Position numbers and translations under genes: made by a program. Source: Salminus brasiliensis (Eukaryota; Chordata; Actinopteri; Characiformes; Bryconidae). Taken from it: a stretch of DNA of 64,000 nt. Positions 1 to 9,720 of the stretch are shown here, piece by piece (position 1 is the stretch's first letter; the number at the start of each line of letters is the position of its first letter). The stretch covers positions 33,777,842-33,841,841 of the forward strand of contig NC_132880.1 in assembly GCF_030463535.1 (NCBI RefSeq), in the 5' to 3' direction. Under the pieces are notes generated by a model that was given only the letters and a program-made list of their open reading frames with translations, did not search any database and was not told the origin of the DNA.

Positions 1-155
1 ATATTCTTTAGACAGATGAAGTCAAGATTAACTTGAGTATGCAGAAGGAATAGAAGGGTTCATGATCTGAGGCTTTCCAGATCATCTGTCAAACATGGTG
101 GAGGCACTGTTGTGGCTTGGGCATGAATGGCTGCTAATGAAACTGGGCCACTGGT

Positions 156-156
<1 letters not shown>
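1..156 (+). mobile_element. Tc1/mariner-like transposase fragment, decayed
   Basis: Around 91-156 the plus strand reads KHGGGTVVAWA, a stop, then MAANETGPLV. This resembles the segment after the first catalytic Asp of fish Tc1-like transposases (typically KHGGGSVMVWxCMAA). The in-frame TGA replaces the usual Cys codon, and the reading frame is cut off by a poly(T) tract, so it is a dead fragment. The family assignment is from memory of the motif and was not searched. Confidence 0.5.

Positions 157-187
<31 letters not shown>
157..187. repeat. poly(T) tract, 31 bp
   Basis: An uninterrupted T run directly follows the Tc1 fragment. It could be the reverse complement of a retroposon poly(A) tail or simple slippage. 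Confidence 0.9.
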
Positions 188-190
<3 letters not shown>

Positions 191-689
191 GAACTGCTGA
201 TATAATTTCATCCATTAAGTGTACAGAGCTATACTTTCTGCTTAGATGGCTGAACTTGTGTATGATACATGAGGCCATTTATTTTATGTACTGAAATTCT
301 TAGCGTGTTCATGTTGCTGTTTTTATAGCCAAACCCTCCAAAATACAGAACCAGCAGAAGCTTAAACTCTGTTTTCTCTCTGTCCCCCCATTCTCCACTC
401 CTTTCTGTCGTTTTACTCCCCCTCACTTCAGCGCAGCTTTGCTGCATTGAATAGGATTCTGGCTAGTGCGTAAACGCTGCCAACAGCAACTGAGTCTCAG
501 CTGTAACTCATGAGCCGAAACGAGTCCTCTGCTGTCCCCCGGAGGAAAGTTGGGGAGGAGGGGCACACAGCAGGACCCACAAATCAGTCCTTGAGTGTCC
601 AGGAGCACTGGTGTCATCCCTTCCCCAGGGACACGCTATAAATCAAAGCCCAAAAAAAAAAGTGTCAAAGGGGAAAAAGTGGAGCAGTT
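188..689. other. unannotated sequence
   Basis: No gene, RNA or clear repeat is seen. Short minus-strand ORFs here have no recognisable domain and no splice context. Confidence 0.5.
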
Positions 690-960
690 AGCCTAACTAA
701 GGCACTTAGCATGCGGCGGCCCCACCCCACCATCTTGTTTTTCATTTAAGCGCTGACTGGCCTGGCGATAACGTATGGCACCACAGGTAATTGGAAAATT
801 GGCAGGCTTGTCAGAGAGATTTGGTGGATGGCACCGGCAGATCCAGCGCTGGGGTTCATGAGGTGTCGCCCCTCTTTGAGATTTATATCCCCCCAAGGGC
901 CAGCAGCAACAAAGTATCCAGAGTTCAGGAAAAAGTACCACATTTCTCATAGGGACTAGA
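690..960. promoter_or_regulatory. candidate conserved non-coding element
   Basis: A GC-balanced, non-repetitive block with homeodomain-like TAATTG and CATTTAA cores and no codon-like structure. It differs from the AT-rich, microsatellite-rich surroundings. This is a guess from texture; conservation was not tested. Confidence 0.2.
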
Positions 961-1319
961 CTGTATATCAAAAGTTCCCTCCGGACAAAGAGACTCCAGA
1001 CTGAGTCGCTGCTGGATGAAGCAAAAACTGCCTCTGCAGATTAAAGGAACTACAGGAGTCCACATTTACCTGCCTGAGAGACTGTTGAAGGTTTGAGAAA
1101 AGAATGATGTTACACAGCTCTTGCGTCAGGATTACAAGACCAGGACGAAAACACTCAAACCTGGCCGTTTGGTTGGTGTGTTATACCTGTGTGGGATTGT
1201 TGGGAGTTAGAAGTATATAATTATACTCTATTCAAGAACCTAACACACTACAATGGAGCAAAAATACAGAAATCAGGTGGGCTCCAACTGCTGGGTGGAG
1301 AACAACTGAACAACTAGAA
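961..1319. other. unannotated sequence
   Basis: No coding or repeat signal is recognised before the minisatellite begins. Confidence 0.5.
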
Positions 1320-2030
1320 TGGTTTTCCCTCTTTACTCAGTACTAGAATTCACTTACTCACTCAGTACTACAATGCACTACCCCCCCCCCCCCTTATTCA
1401 TTCAGTACTGGAAAACATTCTCCCCTCATTCTTCTCTCTTCATTCACTCAGTACTACCAACTTTTCCCCTCGTTCACTCGATACTAGAATCTTCTCCCCT
1501 CGTTCACTCGATACTAGAATCTTCTCCCCTCGTTCACTCGATACTACCATCTTCTCCCCTCGTTCACTTAGTACTACCATCTTCTCCCCTCATTCGCTTA
1601 GTACTACCATCTTCTCCCCTCGTTCACTTAGTACTACCATCTTCTTCCCTTGTTTACTTAGTACTAGAATCTTCTCCCCTCATTCATTCAGTACTTTAAT
1701 CTTCTCCTCTCATTCGTTCAGTACTTGATTCTCCTCCCCTCATTCATTCAGTACTAGAATCTTCTCCCCTCATTCATCAGTACTAGAATCTTCTCCCCTC
1801 GTTCATTCAGTACTAGAATCTTCTCCCCTCGTTCATTCAGTACTAGAATCATCTTCCCTCGTTCACTCAGTACTACCATCTTCTCCCCTCATTCACTTAG
1901 TACTACCATCTTCTCCCCTTGTTCACTTAGTACTACCATCTTCTTCCTTCGTTCACTTAGTACTACCATCTTCTTCCCTTGTTTACTTAGTACTAGAATC
2001 TACTACTACATACTGCCATCTTCTCTTGGC
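1320..2030. repeat. minisatellite, about 30-bp unit
   Basis: Tandem copies of a unit of the form TACTAGAATCTTCTCCCCT plus a TTCACTCAG-like part keep a 30-bp register over about 23 units. Variants are TACTACCAT in place of TACTAGAAT and Cgtt/Catt alternatives. The flanks are more degenerate (1320-1440) and include a C14 run near 1381. Because the period is divisible by three, a 126-residue ORF with a PLVHS(I/V)L repeat crosses it; that is an artefact. Six units contain GAATCTTC, an inverted heat-shock-type dyad. Confidence 0.93.
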
Positions 2031-2294
2031 TCTTTCACTTGGTTCTAGAATGTTCTCCCTATTCACAATGTTCTTAATTGCTTGCTTGCCATTTACATAG
2101 TTCCAAAATGTCCCAGCCCCCTGACTTGGTTATAGAGTGTCCTCCTATTTCACATAACTTTTCTCTACATTCACATTGTCCACCTTTCTCCCCCATTGTT
2201 CTCAAGTGTGCTCCCACCTTCATATTATTGTTTTATGTTCTATCTATTTACACAATTCTAGAATATTTTCTCCATTCCTTCTGTTCCTTCTCCT
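2031..2294. other. spacer between two minisatellites
   Basis: Degenerate fragments related to both arrays (TTCTAGAA or GTTCTCC pieces) lie in pyrimidine-rich sequence. At 2043-2055 there is TTCTAGAATGTTC, a perfect three-pentamer heat-shock-element match. No coding potential is apparent. Confidence 0.5.
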
Positions 2295-2845
2295 CACATT
2301 CACCAGCTCTAGAATGTCTACTCCTTCGCCAGTTCTAGAATGTCTACTCTGTCGCCAGTTTTAGAATGTCTACTGTCGCCAGTTCTAGAATGTCTACTCC
2401 TTCGCCAGTTCTAGAATGTCTACTCTTTCGCCAGTTCTAGAATGTCTACTCCGTCGCCAGTTCTAGAATGTGTACTCCGTCACCAGTTCTAGAATGTGTA
2501 CTCCGTCGCCAGTTCTAGAATGTGTACTCCGTCGCCAGTTCTAGAATGTCTACTCCGTCGCCAGTTCCAGAATGTCTATTCATTCACCAGTTCTAGAATG
2601 TCTACTCCTTTGCCAGTTCTAGAATGTCTACTCCTTCGCCAGTTCTAGAATGTCTACTCCTTCGCCAGTTCTAGAATGTCTACTCCTTCGCCAGTTCTAG
2701 AATGTCTACTCCTTCGCCAGTTCTAGAACTTCTACTCCTTCGCCAGTTCTAGAACGTCTTCTCCTTCGCCAGTTCTAGAACTTCTACTTCTTCACCAGTT
2801 CTAGAACGCCTACTCCTTTACCAGTTCTAGAATGTCTACTCATTT
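2295..2845. repeat. minisatellite, 26-bp unit
   Basis: About 21 tandem copies of a 26-bp unit built on CCAGTTCTAGAATGTCTACT plus CCTTCG. Eighteen copies keep an intact TTCTAGAA palindrome. The unit differs in length from the neighbouring 30-bp array, but both are rich in CTAGAA and pyrimidine stretches, so the two may share an ancestor. Confidence 0.95.
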
Positions 2846-3064
2846 CCTATTTCACTGGAATGTTCTGAGCTTTTCGAAAATGAGTCATTTAGTAGCAGCT
2901 CTTAATGAGGTACATGTGTGACATCAGTCACAGAAAATGGTACGTTCACATGCTTTAAACCCATTAAGGTAAATATATCAATATCTGTGACAGCTCGCAA
3001 TGTGGAGTGTGATCCACAGAATCATAACAGAGGCTGATGTTTCCTGAGGCTGAGCTGTCGTACG

Positions 3065-3095
<31 letters not shown>

Positions 3096-3604
3096 GATCT
3101 GGGGTGGTGTGAGGGCAGTGTGTGGTTAGGAATAGGTAATCACACATGGCTGGGTGTAGATGTGTGTATTAACCTCAGGAAGGGGGATAATTGCATCTGT
3201 CAGACTCATTTAACTGCTGAGATGGCCATCGTTTTCTATTTGTGTCCTTCTCTAAATCTGCAGGAGCTTTAAGTGACTCCGGCATGCTGCTACCTCTTTG
3301 TTGTCCCTTGTGAACATTTTGTACATGTTTGTGAGTTTAACTGTTTGCAGAGCAGAAAAAATACATTTGTACTACATGATAATTCAGAAAAAACAAAACC
3401 CAGTTTCAGATCTTAGAGTACAGACCTGTGCAGAGACCAACCTTCATTTATCTCATTTCTGACCAAAATGGTCTCCAAGAACAGATTGCAGTTTTTTTCT
3501 GGGACTAGATAGAAGAAGATAGAAGATAATCAATTTGCATGAAAAAGGGAAAGTTGGAAAATAAATGTGAAATAATAGAAATTTCAAAAACATCAAACAT
3601 ACAG
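2846..3604. other. unannotated sequence with a (GT)n tract
   Basis: A (GT)n run sits at 3067-3095. Nothing else is recognised. Confidence 0.5.
3067..3095. repeat. (GT)n microsatellite
   Basis: Pure GT dinucleotide tract of about 14 units. Confidence 0.95.
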
Positions 3605-3831
3605 AGAAAATGGGGCTCCTAACAACTGTGCAAGACCTGGTCGACCTCCAACTCCGCCCTCATCAGCACTTAACACTTTCATCTTTGAGAGAGTGGAGAA
3701 AATCAAGCTCCACCTTCACATCAGATCTGAAAACATCCACATGTTTCTGCCCATCCTTCCACTTTATAGAAGACGACCCAACACTAGGGGTCTACAAGAT
3801 TGCAGAGCTTATCAAGAAGCTCCGACAGGAC
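3605..3831 (+). mobile_element. Tc1-like transposase N-terminal remnant
   Basis: The plus strand resembles the start of fish Tc1-like transposases: a GRP-type linker (CAAGACCTGGTCGACC), followed by an imitation of the second helix-turn-helix region (WRKSSS, then TSDL). Frame changes and stops are present and no catalytic domain follows. It ends where a SINE-like head starts. Confidence 0.45.
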
Positions 3832-4100
3832 TGCGGGTGGCTCAGTGGTCTAATGTACTGCCACTGTGGCTCAGAGGTCTCGAGCCATGCCACTTTGCCA
3901 TCAGTGGACAGAATCCGAGAGAGCACAATGCCCTCTCCGGGTGGGTAGATGGAGCTTTGTCCCCTCATTACTCTTAAGCGATATGGGCCGGGTTTGTTAG
4001 CTGGTGCGGTGGATGCTCTCCTTTGAGTAGCTGCCTGCCAACGCCACATCGAAGGCAGTATGAGACGAGGCGGTGGCTGGCTGTGCATGTATCGGAGGAA
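3832..4100 (+). mobile_element. tRNA-derived SINE-like element
   Basis: TGGCTCAGTGG at 3838-3848 is a perfect Pol III A-box. A weaker B-box-like GGTCTCGAGCC follows about 35 bases later, as in tRNA-derived SINE heads. The tail has no poly(A). The family is unnamed. Confidence 0.45.
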
Positions 4101-4462
4101 ACTTCAACGTCATTAATGACTTAGGATAATGAGAAGCTGAGAAGGAAGAAAATGCTCTTCTAAGACTGAACATTATAAAGACATAATAAAGAGTAAAGGT
4201 AAATGGTAGACACACAAACCCTCAAACATCTGATATTAGATGTAGTTGATGAAGTTTCATTTTTTGTTCAATTTACATTTCAATTAATTTAACATTTATA
4301 CATTTCTTCACAGGTTGAAACACAAAATTATATAGATTGAGTTAAAATGCTGGAGAGTTTCTTGGCTGGGGTCATGCATTCCGACTTACTACAGTGAATT
4401 ACAGCGAATCCCTTTTTGTTTGTCTGTGTTTTCCACTAAACAAGACTCTGTCTCCATTTCAG
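4101..4462. other. possible 3' end of an intron
   Basis: AT-rich sequence that becomes pyrimidine-rich (GTCTCCATTTCAG) just before the exon at 4463. No other signal is seen. Confidence 0.35.
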
Positions 4463-4540
4463 GAAGAAGAAGAAGCACGTGAGGTGGAAGAGGAGTCTGT
4501 GAAAGAGGAGCCGGCGCAGGAGCAGGAGTCTCCAAACTGA
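4463..4540 (+). CDS. possible terminal exon, Glu-rich C-terminus, gene unknown
   Basis: A good 3' splice site (TCTGTCTCCATTTCAG) precedes an open 78-nt stretch ending in TGA. It encodes 25 residues, beginning EEEEAREVEEESVKEE and ending QESPN. An acidic tail like this is common in nuclear or cytoskeletal proteins and does not identify the gene. If real, the upstream exons lie off the left edge, because nothing upstream in the window splices obviously to it. AATAAA hexamers near 5289, 6412 and 6433 could close its 3' UTR. A chance purine-rich ORF remains possible. Confidence 0.35.
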   Translation, partial: EEEEAREVEEESVKEEPAQEQESPN

Positions 4541-4861
4541 ATTACCTCACTCTTAACATTAGTGTTCAGGCCACACTGTCAGTGCTGTCACCTCCAATTT
4601 ATTCTGAATCACAGAGTTCAGACTTTCCCAGTGTTATGTATTCCACCAGCAGTGCCACACTTCTTTTTTTTCTTTGCCCCTCATTGACACTCCTCGTTGG
4701 TTTATTGCCAGAGACGTTTAACTGCTTTGTCAGAGGAATTTAATTGTTCAGCTAACAGCCACAAGATATTTTTTGGTCATGTTTTATATGCTTCTCATAG
4801 CAAAGCCAGCGTCAGATTTCATATGGAAGCTTTTCTGTTCTTGTATTTGTAGCAGATCCAG
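4541..4861 (+). other. possible 3' UTR of the Glu-rich exon
   Basis: Non-repetitive sequence after the TGA, with stops in all frames. It fits a 3' UTR but nothing proves it. Confidence 0.25.
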
Positions 4862-5420
4862 TGCAGTCAGATGCAAAAGGTTGGGCACGCCTGGTCAGAT
4901 TATTAGTATTATTATTATTATTATTATAAATATCTATATGAAAGTAAGTACACACCTGAATTACAGAGAACACGTTTCTTCACATGTTAATTCATGAAAC
5001 ATGAAACTCTTTATCACTGTTTATTTGCTGAATTCAGAACATTGTTCTTAACTTTATATGGAGGTCAATGTCAAGGTCAGTGATTTTATTTCAAGTCATT
5101 TTGGAGAATGTTGATGGTCCACTGCCAGATTCAAATGATGCCAAAAAGTACAAATGACAATAATGGAGATGCAAGGATTTTGCACAACATTACCAACATA
5201 TAAATAGAAATATATAGGAAAAAACACACTACATATACAGGCAAATTTTATGTTCTGTATTTTATTAATTATATTTGTTAAATTCAGCAAATAAACAGAC
5301 ATAGAGGTGTGACATTTGCATAAAAGTTTGTTTCCTGAGGATTTGTTAACTTTTCACTGATAAACTAAGCAACACAAGTCATTTTAACAGGAGTGTCCAA
5401 ACTTTTGCAAGCAGCCATAT
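4862..5420. mobile_element. small inverted-repeat DNA transposon (MITE-like family C)
   Basis: The left end (GCAAAAGGTTGGGCACGCCT) is matched in inverted orientation by the right end (GCAAAAGTTTGGACACTCCT on the minus strand). The interior is AT-rich with a (TTA)n stretch and no ORF. Fragments with the same GGTCTGGGCACCCCTGGTCA end occur at 27166-27440. It is non-autonomous. Confidence 0.7.
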
Positions 5421-6679
5421 ACGCTCAGTTAATTGCAATGTACCTCACACACACTAAACCTCAAGATAAGACTGAAACATTGGAGGTAATTGCGCTGGCA
5501 TTTTTTTGTCAATGCCATTTATTACAGTTATCATCTGTGAATCTGTGTGAGATGAGTCATGAATTTTAAAGATCAGTCTAAGGAGAGTGGCTTTGGACTG
5601 GCGTCGTCAGCGACGGCTGGAAGTAGAACTCTGCTAATGCAGGAACGACCTTTTTATTCCTTGATGTCCTGGAATAATTTCGGCTCAACAGACACGGCAG
5701 GTCCTGGATCTGCGTCTGGAGGCGACCTCTCTACCTTACGCTACGCTGTGCTGTGCTGTGCTGTGCTGTGAGTCCAGTCCAGTCCAGTCCAGTCTGGTGG
5801 AGCCCTTTTCTTCAGGTTATTTTCATACACTAAACGACCCATGGCCCTCCCAACCTGAATGTGAATATCCTGTGTGATATATTATCATACTTAAGTTGTG
5901 TCGCCAATATTTCTAGAACAATATCTTTCAGACGTTTCTTTCTGTACAGAGAGAGAGATTTACTATTGTTATATATTGATTACTTTCAAGTAAACATCTG
6001 TTTTGCATTGATTATTTTTCGTTTTTTATATATCTGTTCATTCTTTTTTGCTCATCTGCATGTACGCACCATACAGAGCGAGGCGACATTCATTTCAGTG
6101 CATTCGAAAAGCATTTATCTTGGCTGAAAGGATTTGGCCGCACCTCCTGAGAGTAATTAATGATTAATAGAACACTCAGATGTCATAGCAAACACTATTT
6201 TTGCATTTTCTACAGCATTTCCTGTATACAGAGACATGGGTGTATACAGATGTGCTACCACATGGCCTCATATTTTCCAGGTGGGAAACGGTATTCACGA
6301 ATCGAAATTCTTGCCTTCATCTCACTGTGTCGCAGAATTTTGGAACCCTCTGCCTGCCACACAAGTTTACACAAGAGTCTGTATTTAGGTACTTTGTAAA
6401 TGTGGAATTCTTAATAAACATTACTTGTGAAAATAAACCAATGTCCAGTTATGTTTAATCCATCCATGTAAAATTTGCCATCCAACATGAAATGCAATCA
6501 CAGTTTTTGAATTATAGTATTTATTATTTTTATATATTTGTAATAGTATTAGTATTATAATAATAAAATAATAATACTACTAATACTAAATAATAATGAT
6601 AAAGCACTGGCCTGTGTAAGGGCCAAACAACTTTTAATTCATGTAGTTATTATTAAGGATATTCCTCCTACTCAACGTT
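5421..6679. other. unannotated; possible distal 3' UTR
   Basis: No clear gene. AATAAA occurs near 6412 and 6433. Two adjacent pentanucleotide tracts lie at 5747-5795. Confidence 0.4.
5747..5795. repeat. adjacent pentanucleotide repeats (GTGCT)n and (GTCCA)n
   Basis: Five-base GTGCT repeats change abruptly into GTCCA repeats with the same period. Confidence 0.9.
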
Positions 6680-7036
6680 GCAGTAGTCCTCTATTTCCAT
6701 GAAGTGCTTGGGGTGTTTTTGCATGCATAGCTTGTTTAGGTCCATTCCTGAAGCCCCTGTGTATCCTCAGGTATGGTTAATGTGGACTTGAGGTATGTAT
6801 TGGGTCATTATCCTGTTGACGAAGTGGCCCTCTTTTCCATTTTAGCCTTCTAACAGATGGTTTGACTTTTGCATCCAGGATTTGCTGCAATATTGCCAAT
6901 ACCACTGGCAATAATACAACCTCAAAGCATCCACCCTCATGCTTCACAGTTGGCAATGTGTTCTTTTTTTCTTCTTCTTCTCACAAACGTACCTTTCTTT
7001 ATTGTGGCCAAAGAGTTCTAGTTTGACTTTACATTC
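6680..7036. mobile_element. Tc1-like transposon remnant
   Basis: Contains hallmarks of the minus-strand orientation of fish Tc1-like elements: a segment like CCTCATGCTTCACAGTTGGC near 6936, and TTATTGTGGCCAAAGAGTTC near 7000. No frame is open. It is short and has no visible terminal repeats. Confidence 0.5.
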
Positions 7037-7115
7037 ACTAAGCTGCCACTGCTGGACCCTTGAGCAAGGCCCTTAACCCTCTTCGCTCTTTGTGCACTAT
7101 AGCAAGTGACCCTGT
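7037..7115 (+). mobile_element. SINE body fragment
   Basis: AAGCTGCCACTGCTGGACCC and TTGAGCAAGGCCCTTAACCC match the body of the better copy at 11895-11940. The tRNA-like head is missing. Confidence 0.6.
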
Positions 7116-7199
7116 GCATCCTGTCCAAATAATAAACTCTCGTTAGAATACCTTCCATCACAAGTTTCTGTTTCTGCATTCTGGAGATGCAAGGTATCT

Positions 7200-7700
7200 G
7201 ACAGGGATGATAAGCATAATGCTGGTGGATCTCTTATCTCATTGCCGCTCCGGCCTCCACCGCCCCCCCCCCCCCTCCTTCTGCCTCCGCCTCTGTCAGG
7301 GAGGTGGCTGCGTTTCTGACATTAATGCATTGAGGGGTGTAATTCCAATTTGTTTCAAAGCAACTATTAATTTGCCCATTTCAAGGCCATGCAGGAGGGA
7401 ATCCCTGTAAGGCCACTGAACCATGAAAGACATTATCTGGAGGGCTCTGTCTTTTCTCTTTCTTTTTTTTCCCAGAGCGGGAAGGATGCGGCATTGACGA
7501 TTGATGCGCTTTGATGAGGCATCGTCAGCTCCTGCAGCCGTTGGAGACTGGCCCCCTGCAGCCCGGCTCCCAGCATGCCGTGTGAGGAGGATGTCATTAG
7601 GGCTGTAATAACAGCGACGGGCGCGCTAATGTTGGAGTGGCCCGCTCGGTCAGATGCACCAAGCCCCTTCCACCCTCTGTCGCACACCCCCTGCATACCA
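7200..7700. promoter_or_regulatory. candidate conserved non-coding element
   Basis: A non-repetitive block with several homeobox-type cores (ATTAATGCATTGAG, CAACTATTAATTTG, GCTAATG) and a GC-rich right half. It lacks splice-bounded coding frames. The texture resembles developmental enhancers; conservation was not tested. A C14 run sits at 7264-7277. Confidence 0.25.
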
Positions 7701-9148
7701 AACAGGCCTTAATGATAACCCCATACTCTGAAAACAGAGCTGTGCTCAACAACCAGCTGTCTAAGGAACACACACTCCCATTAAAAGTCTTTTAAAGACT
7801 CTGGACAACAGAGTGAGGAGGAAATGATGTACTGATTCCCTTGGAATGGCCTAGGTTTCAGAATGTCTGTATAATTCAGTCGTTAAGACATAAAGTCATT
7901 CAGAGAAACTTGCCGAGTCAGAATTGTTGATCCGAGGTGTTGATCTGTACCAAATATCTGAAAAGTTTAATGCCTCACAAAAAGTTATATGAATTTTTTT
8001 AATGTTTTATTTTAAGGTTTATTAATTAGGACATGCACAAAAACACACAGTATTAAATTATACTGCAGACTGAAAAATGAAAGTAAATAAATAAAACTGT
8101 AAAAGACAAGGCTTTCAGACAGATAAATATTTCTGGTATATAGACCATTATCACTGTCCTGTGTTCATTAATGCGGAAGTGTAAATTAGAGCATGGACAT
8201 GTTGTAAACAATGACTGGGGCTTCTGTCCTTTCCTAAAACCATCCATAATTCAACCTAACACACTTACCAGAGTTTCCGCTCCATCCGCTTTACAAATGC
8301 CCAAATCCAACTAAAAAAACGAAGCCATTAAAATGAGAGTTCATCTGCACCAGAGTGAACACAGGGCTGAGCGGTAGGACAGATTTACTCATGTTTATGA
8401 TGACAAATGCAAAACTCAAAGATCAGCATTAATTTGTGCAGCCTTAAGAGACCCTTGAGAAACAGACCCTTGAACGCTGTATCTTGGTGAGTAGTTTAAT
8501 GTAGAGATACGATGCTGTGTCTATTCGCTAGTTGTGGTGTTCAGGGCCCTCATTAATGTTGCTAATATTTACATAGACTGAGTGGAAGAAATTACTGGAC
8601 CTGCTGGATTATTTTTTCTTCTCCAGAATGAAGCTCAGTAAGTGCTGGGCTGGAGATTTGATGTCGGGGTAACATAAAGAAACACGCTGCTCCTTCTCTG
8701 CTTTACAAAACTCGGCACAGGTGGATTCCTAGTGGACCTGACTCTGATACACTCCGCCATCTGAACGCTGCTGCTTTCCACACTCAGCGTGTTCACAGCA
8801 GTAAGCAGCACGCTGTGGCAGACGTGCAGGCTTACACAAATGTTTTGAAAGTCTGCAAAACACGCTTCAGCCAAGACAAACTCGCCTTGCATCCAGACTT
8901 GTTAACTGCCCTCCTATTGGCTGTGCTAAAGCCCAGTGAAGATTTTTGAGAGTGGATGAAGACTGGAACATGCTCTGTTAAACGGTGCAAGTTTCCTAAC
9001 GATAATATTCAGAGCCGGACGTGACGACATAGTGACTGTAACAAAGGTCTGTTGAACACAAAATGATAGATACAAAATCAGACAGGGTCTGGCATCGACC
9101 TAATCCCTGTTCAAGTTGTTTAGGAAGAATCCTCAAGTGTTCCAAAAG
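7701..9148. other. unannotated sequence
   Basis: No gene, RNA or repeat family is recognised. ORFs on both strands are short and carry no motif. Confidence 0.5.
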
Positions 9149-9322
9149 GTGCACGTATTTGTCACTGTACAGCGAAATGTGTCCTCCACATTTAACCCAT
9201 CTGGTAGTGAACACACGTGTGTTAGGGGCAGTGAGATTCAGTGAGCCAACTCCAGCGCCCGAGTATCGAACCCACAACCCTGTTATCGATAGCCCGGCGC
9301 TCTAACAGCTGAGCCACCACTG
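9149..9322 (-). mobile_element. tRNA-derived SINE, minus orientation
   Basis: Read on the minus strand it starts with an A-box (TGGCTCAGCTG), a GATATCGATAACAGGGTTG-like segment and a B-box (GGGTTCGATAC). It then shares the TTAAATGTGGAGGACACATTT tail region with the plus copy at 11826-12105. It abuts a LINE fragment. Confidence 0.85.
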
Positions 9323-9720
9323 CACTAAAGCATTTTGGGACTTTAATACGCTACAATGTATCTTGCCCATTTTTATAATGAAAAGCATGGAGCTGCAGGA
9401 GACTTCCATGTCAAAAGTATTACTTTCTAAGCTGCAACTATGCCAGCCATCAGAGCCAAACATCTCTCTAAGTATGACAGGAAAGTAGAGGGTTTCAACC
9501 GAATATCCAAAGATAGCCAAATTATGATACGGGGGGATAGTTAGCTTAGATGCTTCTGAGATACAGTTAAAGACTCTAACCCAGTAATCATGTACCATGG
9601 GGCACAACCAAATTAAACGGAACAGAGATCCTTCTGGCATCAATCAATCACAAAGAGGGAAACCAATCCACAGCTTTTACTCAGTTTAGACCTGCAATTC
9701 TGTGTAAAATCTTAAACTGA
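9323..9720 (-). mobile_element. L1-like LINE fragment, ORF2 C-terminal region
   Basis: A 113-residue minus-strand frame contains FRLIWLCPMVHDYWVRVF and later HNLAIFG. This resembles the Trp-x-Cys-Pro, Phe-Trp and (A/L)LFG region that follows the reverse transcriptase of L1-type elements. Frames break on both sides. Only a C-terminal fragment is present, and the clade is a judgement from the motif. Confidence 0.55.

Noticed and set aside
1319..1699. 126-residue ORF with repeating PLVHSIL-type units
   Set aside because: It is the translation of the 30-bp minisatellite, whose unit is divisible by three. Neighbouring units break the frame and there is no splice or promoter context.
1320..2845. 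Possible CRISPR-like array
   Set aside because: Units are directly tandem with no unique spacers, and the DNA is eukaryotic.
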